Source: Streptomyces sp. NBC_00376 (GTDB lineage Bacteria > Actinomycetota > Actinomycetes > Streptomycetales > Streptomycetaceae). Taken from it: a DNA stretch of 64,000 nucleotides. The position numbers were made by a program, and so were the translations under genes. The notes under the pieces are model-generated. The model had not been told where the DNA came from. It did no database searches and worked only from the letters and a program-made list of their open reading frames with translations. Positions 18,130-26,405 of the stretch are shown here, piece by piece (position 1 is the first letter of the stretch; each line of letters opens with the position of its first letter). Location of the stretch: the NCBI RefSeq assembly GCF_036077095.1, contig NZ_CP107960.1, positions 8,494,001-8,558,000 of the forward strand, given 5' to 3'.

Positions 18130-19026
18130 ATGGCCAACACCGAGATTGAGATCACCGCTGACCTGGTCCGCGACCTGCTGCAGGAGCAACATCCAGACCT
18201 TGCAGGGTTGGCCATCCGCGAGGTGGCAGGTGGCTGGGGCAACCAAATGTGGCGCCTTGGGGACGAGTTGGCCGTGCGCATGCAGCGCATGGACCCCACC
18301 CCGGAGCTCCAGCTCAACGAGCGGCGGTGGCTACCCGTGCTGGCCCCGCGCCTGCCGCTCCCGGTGCCGACCCCGGTGCGGCTCGGCGAACCGTCGGAGC
18401 GCTTCCCCAAGCACTGGACCGTGATGACGTGGGTTCCCGGCGAGCCGCTGGACCACGGCTCGATCAGCCGCGGCGCCCACGCGGCCGACACACTGGCAGG
18501 CTTCCTCCAGGCGCTCCATGTGGAGGCGCCCGCCGAGGCGCCAATCACTACGGACCGCGGTGCCCACCCCAGGAACTGCACGGACGACTTCGAGAACTTC
18601 TTCCAGGCCGTCGTCCCCGACGACATCGCTGCCGACGTCCGGGCCGTCTGGGACGATGCCGTTGCGGCCCACGCGTGGGAGGGCCCGCCGGTGTGGGTGC
18701 ACGGCGACCTCCATCCCGCGAACGTCGTCGTCTCGGACGGAACACTCTCGGGCATCGTCGACTTCGGTTGCATGTTCGCCGGCGATCCGGCGTGGGACCT
18801 CGCCGCCGCATGGGTGCTGCTACCCGAGGGTACGGCCCCACGGTTCTTCGACATGTACGCGCATGCAGACGAGGCGGCGATCCGGCGCGCCCGCGGGCTG
18901 GCCGCTATGAAGAGCCTCTTCCTGATGCTCATGGGGCAGAACGGAGATCGGGGCCTTCCCGGTGGCAAGCCGAACTGGGGACCTGCAGGCCGGGCAGCAC
19001 TTGATCGTGTTCTGAAGGGCGTTTGA
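18130..19026 (+). CDS. Aminoglycoside phosphotransferase-family kinase
   Basis: A 298-residue APH-fold protein that would transfer the gamma-phosphate of ATP to a hydroxyl of a small molecule. The Brenner motif VWVHGDLHPANVVV puts the catalytic Asp at residue 193 and the metal-binding Asn at 198; GIVDFG supplies the second Mg-binding Asp, and the GDPAWDLA stretch is the usual helix after it. The N-lobe has WGNQMWRLGDELAVRMQ with the likely ATP-binding arginine. Length and motifs are complete. It lies between two integrase tails, so horizontal transfer is likely. Whether it confers antibiotic resistance cannot be read from sequence; many family members act on metabolites. Confidence 0.88.
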   Translation: MANTEIEITADLVRDLLQEQHPDLAGLAIREVAGGWGNQMWRLGDELAVRMQRMDPTPELQLNERRWLPVLAPRLPLPVPTPVRLGEPSERFPKHWTVMTWVPGEPLDHGSISRGAHAADTLAGFLQALHVEAPAEAPITTDRGAHPRNCTDDFENFFQAVVPDDIAADVRAVWDDAVAAHAWEGPPVWVHGDLHPANVVVSDGTLSGIVDFGCMFAGDPAWDLAAAWVLLPEGTAPRFFDMYAHADEAAIRRARGLAAMKSLFLMLMGQNGDRGLPGGKPNWGPAGRAALDRVLKGV

Positions 19027-19099
19027 TGCGCGCTTCTTTGAACTTTTTCTCGATCTCGGTTGAGGGCCACGCGGCAGCCCATCTTCGTGGGTTCATCGA

Positions 19100-19530
19100 T
19101 CACCCACGCTTGGTGGGGATGCCAAGGTCCACGGCCGTACGCTGCCCGTGGCCCCGATCGAGCTGGCGGAGCTTCTCCTCGGCGCCGGCCAGGCCGGCCT
19201 GGAGACCTTCGACCTCGCCGAGCCGGCCTTCGCGTTCAGCCTCGTCGATGCGGGCGATCAGGTTGTCGCGGATGTCGGTGAGCCGTGCCCGTTGGGCCGG
19301 ATCGACTCGAAGGAGTGAGCATCTGACACAGGCGTGTTCATGGACACAAGGAGGCCCGAAGGTGCCTGCGCAGGTGCCGATGGACACCTTCCGTTTCTCG
19401 AAGTGGGCAAGGAAGGCGTCCCACTCCTCCGCAGTTGGGGTTCGGTAGTCCTCGCCTGGGCGAGAGGCTCGACGGCGGGCGATGAACGTTCGTGGGCCTC
19501 GATCGTCTCGGCAGAGTAGACCGCTAATGG
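19100..19530 (-). pseudogene. Tyrosine-recombinase/integrase tail remnant (copy B)
   Basis: On the minus strand, AVYSAETIEAHERS is followed, after a frameshift at about 19480, by SRPGEDYRTPTAEEWDAFLA, HFEKRKVSIGTCAGTFG, CVHEHACVRCSLLRVDPAQR and LGEVEGLQAGLAGAEEKL. This is the same kind of tail as copy A but clearly diverged from it in sequence, so the two are not a recent duplication. The catalytic domain that should precede it is missing. Confidence 0.55.
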
Positions 19531-19574
19531 TGACGTCGGGTATCGGAACTCCCGGAATGCCTTGGCGCCAGTGA

Positions 19575-20051
19575 TCACATGTAGTCGAAGAAGCGGTGCC
19601 ACCACAGGTGCTGCCAGTCGTCCATCTCCGTCGGTCCGTCGTATCGCTTTCTGAGCACGCGCCTGTGAATCAAGATGCAGCCGAGTGCCGCCGCGGCAGT
19701 TTCGATTCGGCTGCGATCCTCGTCGCGCATCCCATCGGCAGGACCTGTGGTGTCACCTGGGACACCTCCTGCACTCGCTGTGATCAGGGCGCCGAAGTTG
19801 CTCAGTCGGACCACGACGGGGTCACTGCTCTTCGTGGCGACAGCCGGGATGGCGATGTCGCCGTGGAAACTGGCATCTTGTACTCCCTGATCAATGGGGC
19901 ATGCGCAGTCGAACGTCTGGTCAAGCAGTGCAGCGAGCCGATCGAGGCGGCTCCGGGTGGCGGCATGGTCGTAGTCGCGAGGAATTCCCAGTGGTCTGGG
20001 TCATCCAGACTTCGCAGCAGAGCAAGTAGGCGCTGGTCATCGACGGTCATG
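19575..20051 (-). pseudogene. Conserved hypothetical protein, one frameshift
   Basis: The ATG at 20051 gives MTVDDQRLLALLRSLDDPD and HWEFLA, after which the frame must shift by one to read DYDHAATRSRLDRLAALLDQ, QDASFHGDIAIPAVATKSSD, VVRLSNFGALITASAGG and DWQHLWWHRFFDYM. The joined protein of about 158 residues resembles a conserved Streptomyces hypothetical family often found in accessory regions. Its start overlaps the end of the upstream small gene by 15 bases. One missing or extra base explains the break. Confidence 0.65.
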
Positions 20052-20267
20052 TACTTCTCCCTGCGGGTCGGAAAGGTTGGCACGTCGGCTGATCTCGGCT
20101 GAGTGGGCGGCCCAGTCTCCGGCGGCTCGCTGCCATTTGACGGCGACGCTGATGATGCCGAGGGTGCGGGCGAGGACTGCGGCCGACAGCTCGGTGGCGA
20201 GCTGGAACAGGGCGGTCGAGCGGGCCTCGGCGAGGCGGATGCCGAGTTTGCGCAGTCGTTCACTCAT
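20037..20267 (-). CDS. Small protein resembling an integrase-associated C-terminal domain
   Basis: From ATG 20267 this reads 76 residues: RLRKLGIRLAEARSTALFQL, ATELSAAVLARTLGIISVAV, KWQRAAGDWAAHSAE. The pattern (A-x-N/S-x-A-L-x-x-L-A-x-x-x-P/S-A-x-x-x-x-x-x-G-I) is the helix-turn-helix-like end found on Streptomyces integrases. It may be a free-standing fragment. Its start overlaps the preceding small gene (ATGAGTGA), so translational coupling is possible. Confidence 0.4.
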   Translation of the reverse strand: MSERLRKLGIRLAEARSTALFQLATELSAAVLARTLGIISVAVKWQRAAGDWAAHSAEISRRANLSDPQGEVHDRR

Positions 20268-20451
20268 GGCCCAGTCGCTGATGGGGCGGCCGGGCTGGGA
20301 AGGCGTGGGCGATCTCCTCGCCGGCGGGCGCCGGCCACCAGCCCGGATGCCTGGCGGCATCGACGAGCAGGGCCTGTACTGCCGTCCGCGCCTCAGCGGA
20401 CGGCAGTGCGTCCATGGCCTCGGCAGCGAGCCATTCCAGCCGGACACTCAC
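20260..20451 (-). CDS. Small ORF of unknown function
   Basis: The GTG at 20451 lies eight bases after GGAGGG and gives 63 residues, starting VSVRLEWLAAEAMDALPSAE and continuing ARTAVQALLVDAARHPGWWP. The first half looks like coding sequence, while the end may be altered. I do not recognise it; a link to RelE-like toxins is only a faint impression. It overlaps the next small gene. Confidence 0.35.
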   Translation of the reverse strand: MSVRLEWLAAEAMDALPSAEARTAVQALLVDAARHPGWWPAPAGEEIAHAFPARPPHQRLGHE

Positions 20452-20519
20452 ATATCCCGAGCCCTCCGGTGATCGACACAGGCAGCACGTAACGACGTGC
20501 CCGCCGCCCCTGCAGGGGC

Positions 20520-20843
20520 CTATCGATAAACCCTCCGCCGCTGCTGGCGGGCCTCCCGCCCGCTCATGGCAGTGCCTGGGGCTCGGTGACGACGAACTCC
20601 TCGCCGTTCCAGCGCACGACCACCTCCTGTACTCCGTCCGGCCCGCACCAGCACGTCCCGCCCCGCCATGCTCCAGCCGCGCCCTGCCCAGTACGGGTGG
20701 GCACTGATCAGGCATGACAGCCGGATCAGCTCCCGTCGCAGCTCGGCCGCCCCGACGGCGGGGCGCAGGGCGAGCTGGTTGTAGACGCGGATCTGCCGGC
20801 GCCTGAGATCGATCAGGTCGCCGGGGAATCGGAAGGGCGTCAT
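20520..20843 (-). CDS. Small conserved-type protein, C-terminus uncertain
   Basis: From ATG 20843: MTPFRFPGDLIDLRRRQIRV, then AAELRRELIRLSCLISAHPYW. This N-terminal 55-residue pattern resembles small Streptomyces proteins found in mobile regions. The remaining 50 residues are arginine-rich and low in complexity, and a different frame in the same stretch reads VQEVVVRWNGEEFVVTEPQALP before a stop at about 20571, which looks more like protein. A frameshift or two overlapping small genes are both possible. Confidence 0.4.
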   Translation of the reverse strand: MTPFRFPGDLIDLRRRQIRVYNQLALRPAVGAAELRRELIRLSCLISAHPYWAGRGWSMAGRDVLVRAGRSTGGGRALERRGVRRHRAPGTAMSGREARQQRRRVYR

Positions 20844-20959
20844 CCGCTTATTCAATCAGACGTTCGAATTGTGGTGCGAGCCCACAGGTATACGGCCGTC
20901 GAGCTTGCTGAATGCTGCTGCGAATCGGCGGAGCGGAGCAGAATCTGAGAGCAAAGTCG

Positions 20960-21487
20960 TTACGGCTGGGCATGCGGGTCGCCGTTCCCGGCACGCCGAC
21001 TGGCGACCCGGCGGCGATATGCCTTCTGCCGACATTTCCCATCGCAGTACGCAGAATCCGCACGCCCAGTCGTAACGGGCTCGCCGCAGGCCCCACACGG
21101 GCGGCCCGATCCCAGCCCGCCGTTACGTTTCCGTGTGAGGGATGTCCGGCAGGCCCGTGAGCACGTCACGCCCTGCATCAGCGCCTCCGCCCCACGGACC
21201 ACGATCAGGCCGCATCCGGCGACACATGCCTGGGGTGGGAGAGCCTCGCCGCGGCCGGCCAGGCCCCACCATTCGGCGGTCTCCGTCCGCCGGGCGGAGA
21301 CCGCCCGGGTCCGCCCCGCATCCGGATCCGGGAGGCCGCGCTCGTAGCAGGCCCCGCAGATCAGGAAGCGCGCGAACTTCGGGCGGCGCCCCCGCCGGAC
21401 GCCGTCGACGAGATATGCCGTGCCGCCGAGTAGATCGGCGGCACACATCACACAGAACCGGGGGCGAATACCTTCACGCATGGCCAT
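20960..21487 (-). CDS. Cysteine-rich zinc-finger protein
   Basis: A 175-residue protein from about ATG 21487 (the frame is open to 21634). It has four cysteine clusters: FCVMC, LICGAC, CVAGC followed by CSRAC, and PCGACG followed by YCDGKCRQKAYRRR. Each looks like half of a treble-clef or zinc-ribbon finger, and the last, with its basic helix, resembles DNA-binding knuckles. The density of fingers suggests nucleic-acid binding, but I know no function for it. It stands on the same strand as the small genes at 19.6-20.8 kb. Confidence 0.55.
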   Translation of the reverse strand: MAMREGIRPRFCVMCAADLLGGTAYLVDGVRRGRRPKFARFLICGACYERGLPDPDAGRTRAVSARRTETAEWWGLAGRGEALPPQACVAGCGLIVVRGAEALMQGVTCSRACRTSLTRKRNGGLGSGRPCGACGEPVTTGRADSAYCDGKCRQKAYRRRVASRRAGNGDPHAQP

Positions 21488-21646
21488 AACAGCTTCAACG
21501 ACCCACACGTCTAGCCGTAACGCCTTCAAGTGTGACGCCGGCCCGGAGTGCGACCGCGGCTCGCCTCCACTCGCGCCGAGAACGCAGGGTCGATGGCTTG
21601 CTTCTCCGAGGTGCCGTGGACAGCGCGTATCCACAGGCGGATGGCA

Positions 21647-22363
21647 TCAGTCGGCGTCGAGACCGTCAATCAGGCGGCCCAGGAACCGGGCGAAGGTGGC
21701 TTCGGCGGTGAGCGGGCGTCCGGCGGCGGACAGCGCTTCGGCGAGTTCCGGGTGACGGCCGTCGGCGGCGACAGCGGCGAGGTAGCGGGCTTCGGCTGCG
21801 ACCCGGTCCGGCGATTGTGACGCTGCGGCCTGCGTGATCTCGTGAGCGACGTGTCCGGCCACGAATGCGGTGAGTTGGGCGAAGACCTCCAGCTTTGCTG
21901 CACCGTCCAGCCCGGTGGGCCGCAAGGCGGCGAGAGCATGCTCCAAAAAGGCCAGAGTGTTGGGGCCCGGAACTCGACGGGTGGACAAGGCGGCGGGCAG
22001 CCAGGGGTGCCGCAGCATGTGGGCGCGCTGCAGGTGGGCGATGGTCTTCAGGTCGGTACGCCAGTCACCACTGGGTGGGTCCGTGACCGTGAGTTCGCCG
22101 CTGACGTGGTCGACCATCAGTTCCAGCAGTGTCTCCTTGTCGGGGGCATAGCTGTAGAGCGACATGACGCCGGCTCCGACCTGGGCGGCCACCCGCCGCA
22201 TGGTGACCGAGTCGAGGCCTTCGGCGTCCGCCAAGGTGACGGCTGCCGCAGTGACCGCTTCTCGGCTGAAGGAGGGCTTGCGGCCCCTGCGTGGTTCGGT
22301 GGTGCGCAGCCAGAGCTGTTCGGGGTCGGCGCCCGCGGCGCCGGACCTTCCGTCACTGGGCAC
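21647..22363 (-). CDS. TetR/AcrR-family repressor
   Basis: A 238-residue protein starting at GTG 22363, nine bases after AAGGAG. The N-terminal DNA-binding domain is clear (VTAAAVTLADAEGLDSVTMR, VAAQVGAGVMSLYSYAPDK, ETLLELMVD), followed by the TetR_C-type ligand-binding helices with APH and W/HPWLPAAL-like residues. It is transcribed away from the CocE/NonD hydrolase gene, with a perfect palindrome between the two starts. The simplest reading is that it represses both itself and the hydrolase until a ligand binds. Confidence 0.9.
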   Translation of the reverse strand: MPSDGRSGAAGADPEQLWLRTTEPRRGRKPSFSREAVTAAAVTLADAEGLDSVTMRRVAAQVGAGVMSLYSYAPDKETLLELMVDHVSGELTVTDPPSGDWRTDLKTIAHLQRAHMLRHPWLPAALSTRRVPGPNTLAFLEHALAALRPTGLDGAAKLEVFAQLTAFVAGHVAHEITQAAASQSPDRVAAEARYLAAVAADGRHPELAEALSAAGRPLTAEATFARFLGRLIDGLDAD

Positions 22364-22420
22364 GGTCTCGCGCTCCTTCCCCTGTTTCCGAGACGGCTCT
22401 TGCGAAGGTCATCCAAGCAT

Positions 22421-22453
22421 CCTCTATTCTCGTACATCGTACGAGAATAGAGG
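22421..22453. promoter_or_regulatory. TetR operator, perfect 15-3-15 palindrome
   Basis: Arms CCTCTATTCTCGTAC (22421-22435) and its exact complement (22439-22453) are separated by ATC. It lies between the divergent tetR-type and hydrolase genes. TATTCT inside each arm could be the -10 of each promoter, and the right arm runs into the hydrolase ribosome binding site (AGGAGGGG). Bound repressor would block both genes. Confidence 0.85.
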
Positions 22454-22462
22454 AGGGGAACG

Positions 22463-24148
22463 ATGCCATCACGCACGCCCGACGCCGTAGCCGGACCGGC
22501 ATGGGTGCCACCTGCCGGAAAGCCACCGCTGTCCTCACGGATGATGAGGGCGACCTGGCGAGGCCTGCCGGCGAAACGGCACGAGGCCGGGTGGGAACCG
22601 GGGCTGGTGGTGCCGGCCGCCGACGGAAGCCCATTGATCACGGACCACTACTTCCCACGTACGGAGGGCGACTTCCCGACTCTCCTGGTCCGCTCCCCTT
22701 ATGGCCGCGGCCTGCCATGGTCTCCCCAGTACGGCCTGCTCTTCGCCGAACAGGGCTTTCACGTGGTCCTGCAGAGCTGCCGCGGCACCGGCGGTTCGGG
22801 AGGTGCGTTCGACCTCTGGCGCAACGAGGTCGCCGACAGCCAGGCCGCAATGTCCTGGCTGCGCGAGCAACCCTGGTTCAACGGAACACTGGGAACGGTG
22901 GGCCCCAGCTATCTTGGCTACGTGCAATGGGCCCTCGCCCTGGACCCGCCGCCGGAACTCAAGGCAATGGTGGTGCAGGTAGGGCTGCACGATCCCTTCG
23001 CCCTGTTCTACGCGGATGGTGCGCTGCGCCTGGAGAACGCCCTCGCCGTCGGTGCGGGTATGACCTACCAGCACCAGGGCATGTCACCCTTCCTGAGGGC
23101 GACGCTCCGCCTGCAACGCGGCCTGCGCGCCGTCACCACCGCTCAGCCCCTGCGCGGTGCGTACGAGTCCGTCTTCGGGGACGAAGTGCCCTGGCTGGAC
23201 GACGTGATGACACACCCGGACGCCGAGGGCGCCTACTGGGCCGGCGCGTCGTTGGCGGATTCGGCAGTGCGGCTCCGCGTGCCCACCGCTCTGATCACCG
23301 GATGGCACGACGCACTGGCCGACCAGACCTTCGAGCAGTACGACCGTCTGCGTCAGGCCGGATGCGAGACCGCTCTGCTCGTCGGCCCTTGGACCCACAC
23401 CTCGGCCCTGCAGCGGGGATGGCCAGAGGTGTTCGCCGAAAGCCTCGCCTGGCTGCGTGCCCACCTGTGCGCCGACCCATCCAGCCTGCGCCCCACCAGG
23501 GTGCGCGTGCACATCGGCGGCGAGAACACCTGGCGGGACCTCGACAACTGGCCTCCGGCCCTCGCTGCCACCTCGTGGTATCCCACCCCGGGCGGGCACC
23601 TCACCGAACAGGCCCCCACGGACTCCGCACCACTGACGACGTTCCGCTACGACCCGGGCGACCCCACCCCGTCCATCGGCGGCCCGCTGCTCTCCCGCAC
23701 CGCCGGCCCTCGCGACAACAGCAGCCTGGAGGCCCGAGACGATGTCCTGACGTTCACCGGCCCACCGCTGACCGCGCCCGTGGACATCCTGGGCCAGGTC
23801 TCCGCACGGCTGAGCATCTCCACGGACACCGGGCACGCCGATGTCTTCACCCGCTTGTGCGACGTGGACGCACAAGGCCGCTCAGTCAACGTCTGTGACG
23901 GGCTGGGCCGACTTCGAACGACTGGACATACGCCCTCGCAGGTCAGCGTGCCGATGAGCTCCACCGCTCATCGCTTTGCCGCGGGTCACCGCATACGCTG
24001 GCAGATCAGCGGAGGCGCCCATCCGCGCTACGCCCGCAATCCAGGCACTGGGGAATCGCCGGTGGACGCCACCATCTTCACACCAGTGCGCATCATGGTC
24101 CACACGGACTCGGCGCTGATGCTCCCCTTCAGCTCTGGGCTCGCGTAA
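22463..24148 (+). CDS. CocE/NonD-family serine hydrolase (X-Pro dipeptidyl-peptidase S15 fold)
   Basis: This 561-residue alpha/beta hydrolase cleaves esters or amides. The ATG at 22463 follows AGGAGGGG. Nucleophile Ser149 is in GPSYLG, the acid is Asp283 in GWHDALAD and His312 is in GPWTHT. The C-terminal jelly-roll (DILGQVSARLSIST, DVFTRLCDVDAQGRSVNVCD) is the X-Pro-DAP domain of the family, which includes cocaine esterase and X-Pro peptidases. There is no signal peptide, so it is cytoplasmic. Its substrate is probably related to the ligand of the divergent TetR regulator. A strong terminator follows. Confidence 0.92.
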   Translation: MPSRTPDAVAGPAWVPPAGKPPLSSRMMRATWRGLPAKRHEAGWEPGLVVPAADGSPLITDHYFPRTEGDFPTLLVRSPYGRGLPWSPQYGLLFAEQGFHVVLQSCRGTGGSGGAFDLWRNEVADSQAAMSWLREQPWFNGTLGTVGPSYLGYVQWALALDPPPELKAMVVQVGLHDPFALFYADGALRLENALAVGAGMTYQHQGMSPFLRATLRLQRGLRAVTTAQPLRGAYESVFGDEVPWLDDVMTHPDAEGAYWAGASLADSAVRLRVPTALITGWHDALADQTFEQYDRLRQAGCETALLVGPWTHTSALQRGWPEVFAESLAWLRAHLCADPSSLRPTRVRVHIGGENTWRDLDNWPPALAATSWYPTPGGHLTEQAPTDSAPLTTFRYDPGDPTPSIGGPLLSRTAGPRDNSSLEARDDVLTFTGPPLTAPVDILGQVSARLSISTDTGHADVFTRLCDVDAQGRSVNVCDGLGRLRTTGHTPSQVSVPMSSTAHRFAAGHRIRWQISGGAHPRYARNPGTGESPVDATIFTPVRIMVHTDSALMLPFSSGLA

Positions 24149-24177
24149 ATTCCTCTGCTGCCTGGGAAACGGACTGA

Positions 24178-24203
24178 CGAGCCGGGCCGTCCGGCCCGGC
24201 TCG
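24178..24203 (+). terminator. Hairpin terminator of the hydrolase gene
   Basis: CGAGCCGGGCC (24178-24188) and its perfect complement (24193-24203) form an 11-bp stem with a four-base loop, 29 bases after the stop codon. Confidence 0.85.
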
Positions 24204-24401
24204 CTCCTCGGCGACCAACTGCTCGCGCGCCCCGGCGGCGACATGGGCCACCACCTTGACCAGGTCCCTCCGGCGGCTGGCTCCACGAGTCTCGGTTCTG
24301 GATCAACTTCTGTGGCAGGGGATCGCGAGCCGCGGCTCGCTGCCACACTGACCGTGGTGCGTCGCGGCAGGCGACGCCGATGGAGAAGGAGCGATGGGCG
24401 G

Positions 24402-24701
24402 ATGCCCCAATGGATAGTGCTGGCCGTACCTGTCGACGGTGTTGCAGATACAGATCGTGACGCGCGGACCGTTGCGGAATTTGAAGGCAGCACGGAAGAG
24501 GCGGAGACGGCTCTTGTGCAAGCAGCGACCACATACGAGCACAGCCGCTGGAAGGTGCGCCGCCGGGAAATCTTCAAGTGCTCCAGCCGGTCCTACTTCA
24601 TTCGCATCCAGGGGCGGCTGGCAACCTACGGCTTCCTCATCCAGCTTGCTGAATTGATGTACGACTCCGATGCGAAGCCAGTGGTCCAGCCGTTCGCCTG
24701 A
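24402..24701 (+). CDS. Small conserved-type protein of unknown function
   Basis: From ATG 24402 (AAGGAG ten bases upstream) this encodes 99 residues: MPQWIVLAVPVDGVADTDRD, then TVAEFEGSTEEAETALVQAA, WKVRRREIFKCSSRSYFIRI and LIQLAELMYD. The composition, with a beta-alpha-beta start and a basic middle, looks like a genuine soluble protein. The frame is open upstream but that part is arginine-rich noise. The function is unknown. Confidence 0.6.
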   Translation: MPQWIVLAVPVDGVADTDRDARTVAEFEGSTEEAETALVQAATTYEHSRWKVRRREIFKCSSRSYFIRIQGRLATYGFLIQLAELMYDSDAKPVVQPFA

Positions 24702-24840
24702 AGGCTCGCAACCACAGAAGTTGAGCCAGGGCCCCTGGACATGTACAGAGCCAATCGCAATTCCTCCTCCAGCCACAGCCGACTGATCACTGAGGGTTCG
24801 GCTCATGACAGGCTGTCCTCCTGAACACTGAGGGGGAGCC

Positions 24841-25149
24841 ATGGCAGAAGTCGGTGGATGGATCTGGGAACGCAACCTGCGGTCGTTCCTGGAGTTGTTG
24901 TCGCACTACGTGGGCTACGGCTTCGATGTCACCGACTGGGAGACGGTGGCGCTGGCGGTCAAGGCGACCGACGACGAGCAGGCCGACGGCTGGTACGCGT
25001 ATCCCTTGGTGGGCGAGCACCGCGAGGTGGAGGTTCGGTTGGCGCGTGCGGTCGGCGGCGATGAGGTCATGCTGGCCGTGAAGGGAGCTCTGACGCCCGA
25101 ACTGGAGTTCCGGGCGGACACTCTGCTGGCCGCTTTTTCGGCTGCCTGA
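24841..25149 (+). CDS. Small acidic protein of unknown function
   Basis: A 102-residue protein from ATG 24841, four bases after GAGGGGGAG. It begins with an aromatic helix (WIWERNLRSFLELLSHYVG) and continues as an alternating beta-type sheet (VALAVKATDDEQADGWYAYP, REVEVRLARA). It resembles conserved Streptomyces hypotheticals without assigned function. Confidence 0.65.
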   Translation: MAEVGGWIWERNLRSFLELLSHYVGYGFDVTDWETVALAVKATDDEQADGWYAYPLVGEHREVEVRLARAVGGDEVMLAVKGALTPELEFRADTLLAAFSAA

Positions 25150-25427
25150 CCCCACGCGGGGCAAGGCCAACTTGACCCGATAGCCGCATGAGGTGCCTAT
25201 CTGCAGGAGAGGGGCCCCCTCATCCGCCCTCCCCGGGGCAAAGGGAACGTGCGGACCGGTGAGGTCCAGGTCCTCGACTAGCTAGGCCATGCTCCTACCG
25301 GAAGCTGCAGGGCGCGGGTTCGTCAGGGGGAGCCGCCGCACCCGCCACTGCCTCCACCGACACCTTCCCGAACAGAACGTCTCATGCCGTTCAAGAACGA
25401 GCTCAGACTGCGGCCGATGGGCACTGC

Positions 25428-25676
25428 CTACCGACGCCGCTCCCCTCCGGCGTCTCGGTACGTAAGCAGGTCGCCCGGCTGGCAGTCGAGGACCTCGCAG
25501 ATGCGGGTCAGTGTGGTGAAGCGGATTGCGCGGGCCCGGCCGTTCTTCAGGATGGACAGGTTCACATTGGTCACGCCGACCCTGGAGGCGAGCTCCGCAA
25601 GCGTCATGCCGCGCTCGCTGAGCATGCGGTCGAGATGGACCTCGATACCATGGCTGTCGTTGTCGTCCGGCGCCAT
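25428..25676 (-). CDS. Small XRE-family helix-turn-helix regulator
   Basis: An 82-residue Cro/CI-type DNA-binding protein: VHLDRMLSERGMTLAELASR, VGVTNVNLSILKNGRARA, LTRICEVLDCQPGDLLTY. These small regulators typically accompany DUF2975 membrane proteins. Its ATG (25676) shares a base with the stop of the upstream DUF2975 gene (TGATG), so the two are translated together. Confidence 0.9.
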   Translation of the reverse strand: MAPDDNDSHGIEVHLDRMLSERGMTLAELASRVGVTNVNLSILKNGRARAIRFTTLTRICEVLDCQPGDLLTYRDAGGERRR

Positions 25677-26368
25677 CACACCGTCCCTTCCAGATCCTCC
25701 CGCATGGCCACCCCGGCGCGCATGATGCGCGCGAACGTGAGGATGCCAAGCGCCGTGAAGACGAGTGCGTAGGGCGGCTGCCAGGTACCCAGCCAACTGT
25801 CCGCAGTGAAGGTGTAGTCCTTGGCCAGGGTCGCCAGCAGCGCCGTGTGCGCGCCGGATTCCACCACTTCTGCAGCCAGGCAGCCGAGCAGCAGCCACCA
25901 GCCTGCGACCCGTAGCTGCTTGGCGGTCCGTGCGGTGAAGACGCCCTCGCGGGACGCGCCCTGTATCAAGCGGTTGAGCAGGAACAGGATGCCAAGGGCA
26001 AGCAGCAACGAGGGGAAGCCGCCGAGGAAGTCGAACAGTCGCTGGGCACCGTCGGCGTGGTCGGTGCAGTAGGACGGGCGGGTCATGACCTCGACCCCTG
26101 CATGGGGCCGGAACCTGCCGGTAAACCCGTCCGTGCTGAAGTCCGAGCGGGACTCGGCACACACGTTCGGACTACCCCACATCAGGCCCAGCTTGGTGCC
26201 GACCAGGGGGCCCACGGCGCCGACGACGAGGCCCACGAGAAGCAGTCGGTAGACGCCCCGGACCACAGTGGCGACCGGCTCCAGCAGCCTGGTCTCGGCC
26301 CGGTCGCCATGTGACGGCGGTCCATCCGGCAGCTCAAACCCCTTGGAGCTCTGTACCTCAGCAGACAT
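25676..26368 (-). CDS. DUF2975 integral membrane protein
   Basis: A 230-residue membrane protein from ATG 26368 (a TTG two codons upstream also fits). Hydrophobic segments lie at about residues 38-58, 115-137, 150-172 and 200-222, with a large polar, cysteine-containing loop between the first two that should face outside. DUF2975 proteins are nearly always paired with a small XRE regulator, as here. Their function is unknown; a role in sensing or in a regulated membrane response is inferred from the pairing. Confidence 0.85.
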   Translation of the reverse strand: MSAEVQSSKGFELPDGPPSHGDRAETRLLEPVATVVRGVYRLLLVGLVVGAVGPLVGTKLGLMWGSPNVCAESRSDFSTDGFTGRFRPHAGVEVMTRPSYCTDHADGAQRLFDFLGGFPSLLLALGILFLLNRLIQGASREGVFTARTAKQLRVAGWWLLLGCLAAEVVESGAHTALLATLAKDYTFTADSWLGTWQPPYALVFTALGILTFARIMRAGVAMREDLEGTV

Positions 26369-26383
26369 CAGCAACCGTCCACA

Positions 26384-26405
26384 TATCGAATATCGATGTT
26401 ATCGA
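26384..26405 (-). promoter_or_regulatory. Three TATCGA repeats in the DUF2975 promoter region
   Basis: TATCGA occurs at 26384-26389, 26391-26396 and 26400-26405 in an AT-rich patch 16-37 bases before the DUF2975 start, with a related ACGATA just beyond. The patch is unusual in this GC-rich region and suggests an operator, perhaps for the XRE protein of the same operon. Confidence 0.5.
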
